From positions 1,550,001 to 1,614,000 of the forward strand of contig OX621172.1 in NCBI GenBank assembly GCA_951640195.1: DNA of 64,000 nucleotides. Direction: 5' to 3'. Below, one piece after another: positions 62,387 to 64,000 of this stretch. The translations under genes and the position numbers were made by a program. Every line of letters begins with the position of its first letter. Position 1 is the stretch's first letter. The notes under the pieces are model-generated. The model saw only the letters and a program-made list of their open reading frames with translations, searched no databases and was not told the DNA's origin. Source of the stretch: Porpolomopsis calyptriformis. Taxonomy: Eukaryota > Basidiomycota > Agaricomycetes > Agaricales > Hygrophoraceae.

Positions 62387-62581
62387 ATGCCAGAACAGGG
62401 CACCGAAATGTCATCCATCTCATCCTCGAAACCATCTGTCCAATCGACGAACACTTCCTCAACTTCATCTTCGTCCTCCTCTTCCTCCTCGAGTAACGGA
62501 CAGCCAAGCCAACAGTCCGGAAATTCCTCCCAAACCACGGTCCGTAATGGGGCGAGCAGTACCGGTGCCGTCTTTTTCTGA
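62387..62581 (+). CDS. Tiny serine-rich protein
   Basis: This encodes a 64-residue protein, MPEQGTEMSSISSSKPSVQ followed by a run of Ser/Thr and QQSGNSSQTTVRNGASSTG. It is almost wholly Ser, Thr, Gln and Asn, so disordered. It is a single exon with a good TATA box about 100 bp upstream and a CT-rich leader, which argues for expression. I do not recognise it; low-complexity coding could be chance. Confidence 0.4.
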   Translation: MPEQGTEMSSISSSKPSVQSTNTSSTSSSSSSSSSSNGQPSQQSGNSSQTTVRNGASSTGAVFF

Positions 62582-63047
62582 TCGACCAAACGCCACTCCC
62601 GCCGTTTCATTATTATATCCTCTCCTCGCTACCGCCTCCCGCAGACAATCAAAATTATTTATAATATTCTTCGGATCTAGTAATGGGTATGGGGTTTGGT
62701 TCCAACGGACTTTTCTCTTTTCGCACCCACATTAGCCTATAGACACGATGTGATTGATGTATATACTGATAGTCAGCCTCCCCCCTCCTGGACATTCGCC
62801 ACCAATAGCGATAATAATCTATATAATAGTAATGAATCTCTCCTCTGTCGATCGATCGCAGCTTAAGTTTTTGTGACTCAAGTTCGGTATCTCACGCTAA
62901 GTAGCCTCGAACTTGGACCTTCCTTTCTGAGCATTTATGGAACTGCGCGGGCGATGCACTGCTATGTACTGAGATGAGATTAAAGGTGCTCGGACCTAGT
63001 GTTGCAATGCAACCTCGGTATTCCTGGGGATCTCCCAGCTTGATCCG
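62582..63047. other. Convergent 3' region
   Basis: 466 bp between the Ser-rich gene and the hydrolase stop; AT-rich, no gene seen. Confidence 0.3.
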
Positions 63048-64000
63048 TCACAGCATCGCCCTGATGCCTGTCATCCACAGCCCCGTTTTCAGCTCTCGCC
63101 TGTCTCGCGCCTCCCACCACTCCAAGATAGTATCCACAACTTCATCCCGCATCGACGAAAAATTGTGATCGGCGTCTTCGATCAGGTGCAAGTTGTGTGT
63201 TCCTGGCGTTCGACTGCCGAGCGCGCGGGCATAGATCACAGCATCATACCTGCAAACGCATAAATATCATTTTAGTCATTTTTTTAATTTCGGGGTTGAC
63301 TTACGATGGCACAGTGGCATCAGCAAGGCCATGTAAGGTTAACACGTGGATAGACTGGGGGAAACGATCCCAGACAATGGACGTATCCCAGTTGGCAAAT
63401 TCCTCGACGTCCTGTGGATATATCCTCTTGACGGTGCGTCTGCCTGCGACGGTAACCGACCATGGGTAGTAGCCTTGTCTGTCAAATGCAGATTTCCAGG
63501 CGTTTCCGTTTGGGCTGTCTGGAGCGGTTGTAATGCTTCAGGCCGTATTTCCAGATAAACGATGCAGGGATGGTTACCATAAATTTTCTGGCACGAATAA
63601 GCGAGTCAATCCAAAAGCTTCCTATCCCAGAGTCATCACTCACGCGCATTCTGTAACGTCCCGAAACATTGACATAACCGGACACGCCCTTTGCTTCCTC
63701 CGATACAGAAAGCCAGTGAAAGGCAGAAACTGACCCACGGGAATGTCCAATCAGTATATCTGTAATATATCCAAATGTCGTTTTGAGGTATTCGACTACG
63801 ACCGATATATCGACGACGTCGTTCCCAAGGCCACCGATTCTCCATGTTCCCGAGGTTTCATGATTGCCGCTGAATCCGACCATTAGGAAGCAAAAACAGG
63901 ACCGACTTCAAGACAGACCGGAAATCAAACCGAAAAGAGTCGGACGGGAGTCGGGCTGCAAGACGCTTGAAGAAAAGATAGTCCTTGTGCCTGGAAACGA
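63048..64000 (-). CDS. Alpha/beta hydrolase (serine esterase-like), 5' end cut by window
   Basis: This is an alpha/beta-hydrolase-fold protein. The partial N-terminal exon reads HKDYLFFKRLAARLPSDSFR, FDFR, then a 49-bp intron (about 63888-63936) and GNHETSGTWRIGGLGNDV. The nucleophile elbow is DILIGHSRGSVSAFHWL (GHSRG, Ser). Asp and His of the triad fit LTLHGLADATVPSYDAV and IEDADHNFSS. The remaining regions are YYPWSVTVAGRRTVKRI, with introns near 63265-63303 and 63430-63590. It ends TGIRAML. The start lies beyond position 64000. The substrate is unknown; members in fungi include uncharacterised esterases. Confidence 0.85.

Overview
The window is nuclear DNA of a filamentous basidiomycete, most likely a mushroom-forming Agaricomycete. 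I infer this from dense short genes split by many 45-60 nt introns, Agaricomycete-style protein families (Zn2Cys6 regulator, secreted GDCDGA-type protein, expanded P-loop GTPases, ankyrin remnants), CT-rich promoters and fungal housekeeping genes. No rRNA, tRNA, CRISPR array or intact transposon was recognised. Coordinates for spliced genes span start codon to stop codon, introns included.

Left part (1-28 kb): Zn2Cys6 transcription factor (cut by the window start), carnitine acetyltransferase, cohesin subunit SMC3, Vip1-like RRM protein, USB1 U6 snRNA phosphodiesterase, a Cdc11/Nud1-type leucine-rich septation scaffold, a TALE homeobox regulator followed by a 2.3 kb gene-poor gap, a METTL25/RRNAD1-like methyltransferase, urease accessory GTPase UreG, a membrane-anchored histidine phosphatase and the RNA polymerase II import factor Iwr1.

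Middle (28-51 kb): a CDF-like membrane protein, then a degraded accessory stretch (29.3-33.1 kb) with an unrecognised gene, an ankyrin pseudogene and an atypical Rho-like GTPase. After that come a UDP-GlcNAc-type nucleotide-sugar transporter, a secreted His-rich tandem-repeat protein, a DUF202 membrane protein, an MFS antiporter, exosome nuclease Rrp6, a small conserved basic protein, a myristoylation-motif RING-H2 protein, ETF beta and mitochondrial processing peptidase beta.

Right part (51-64 kb): a tandem array of three closely related P-loop GTPase genes, the first with an extra N-terminal region, is the best candidate for an undescribed system. It is followed by a syntaxin, a secreted protein made of two duplicated Cys domains joined by a polyproline linker, a PIG3-like quinone oxidoreductase, a 1.8 kb gap, a tiny Ser-rich protein and an alpha/beta hydrolase cut by the window end.

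Regulation: many genes are paired head to head, and seven of eight such intergenic regions carry the palindrome CACGTG, usually as TCACGTG. UreG is bracketed by tandem GATAAG arrays that fit nitrogen control. Four introns appear to use GC-AG splice sites, one of them beside a 12-nt micro-exon.
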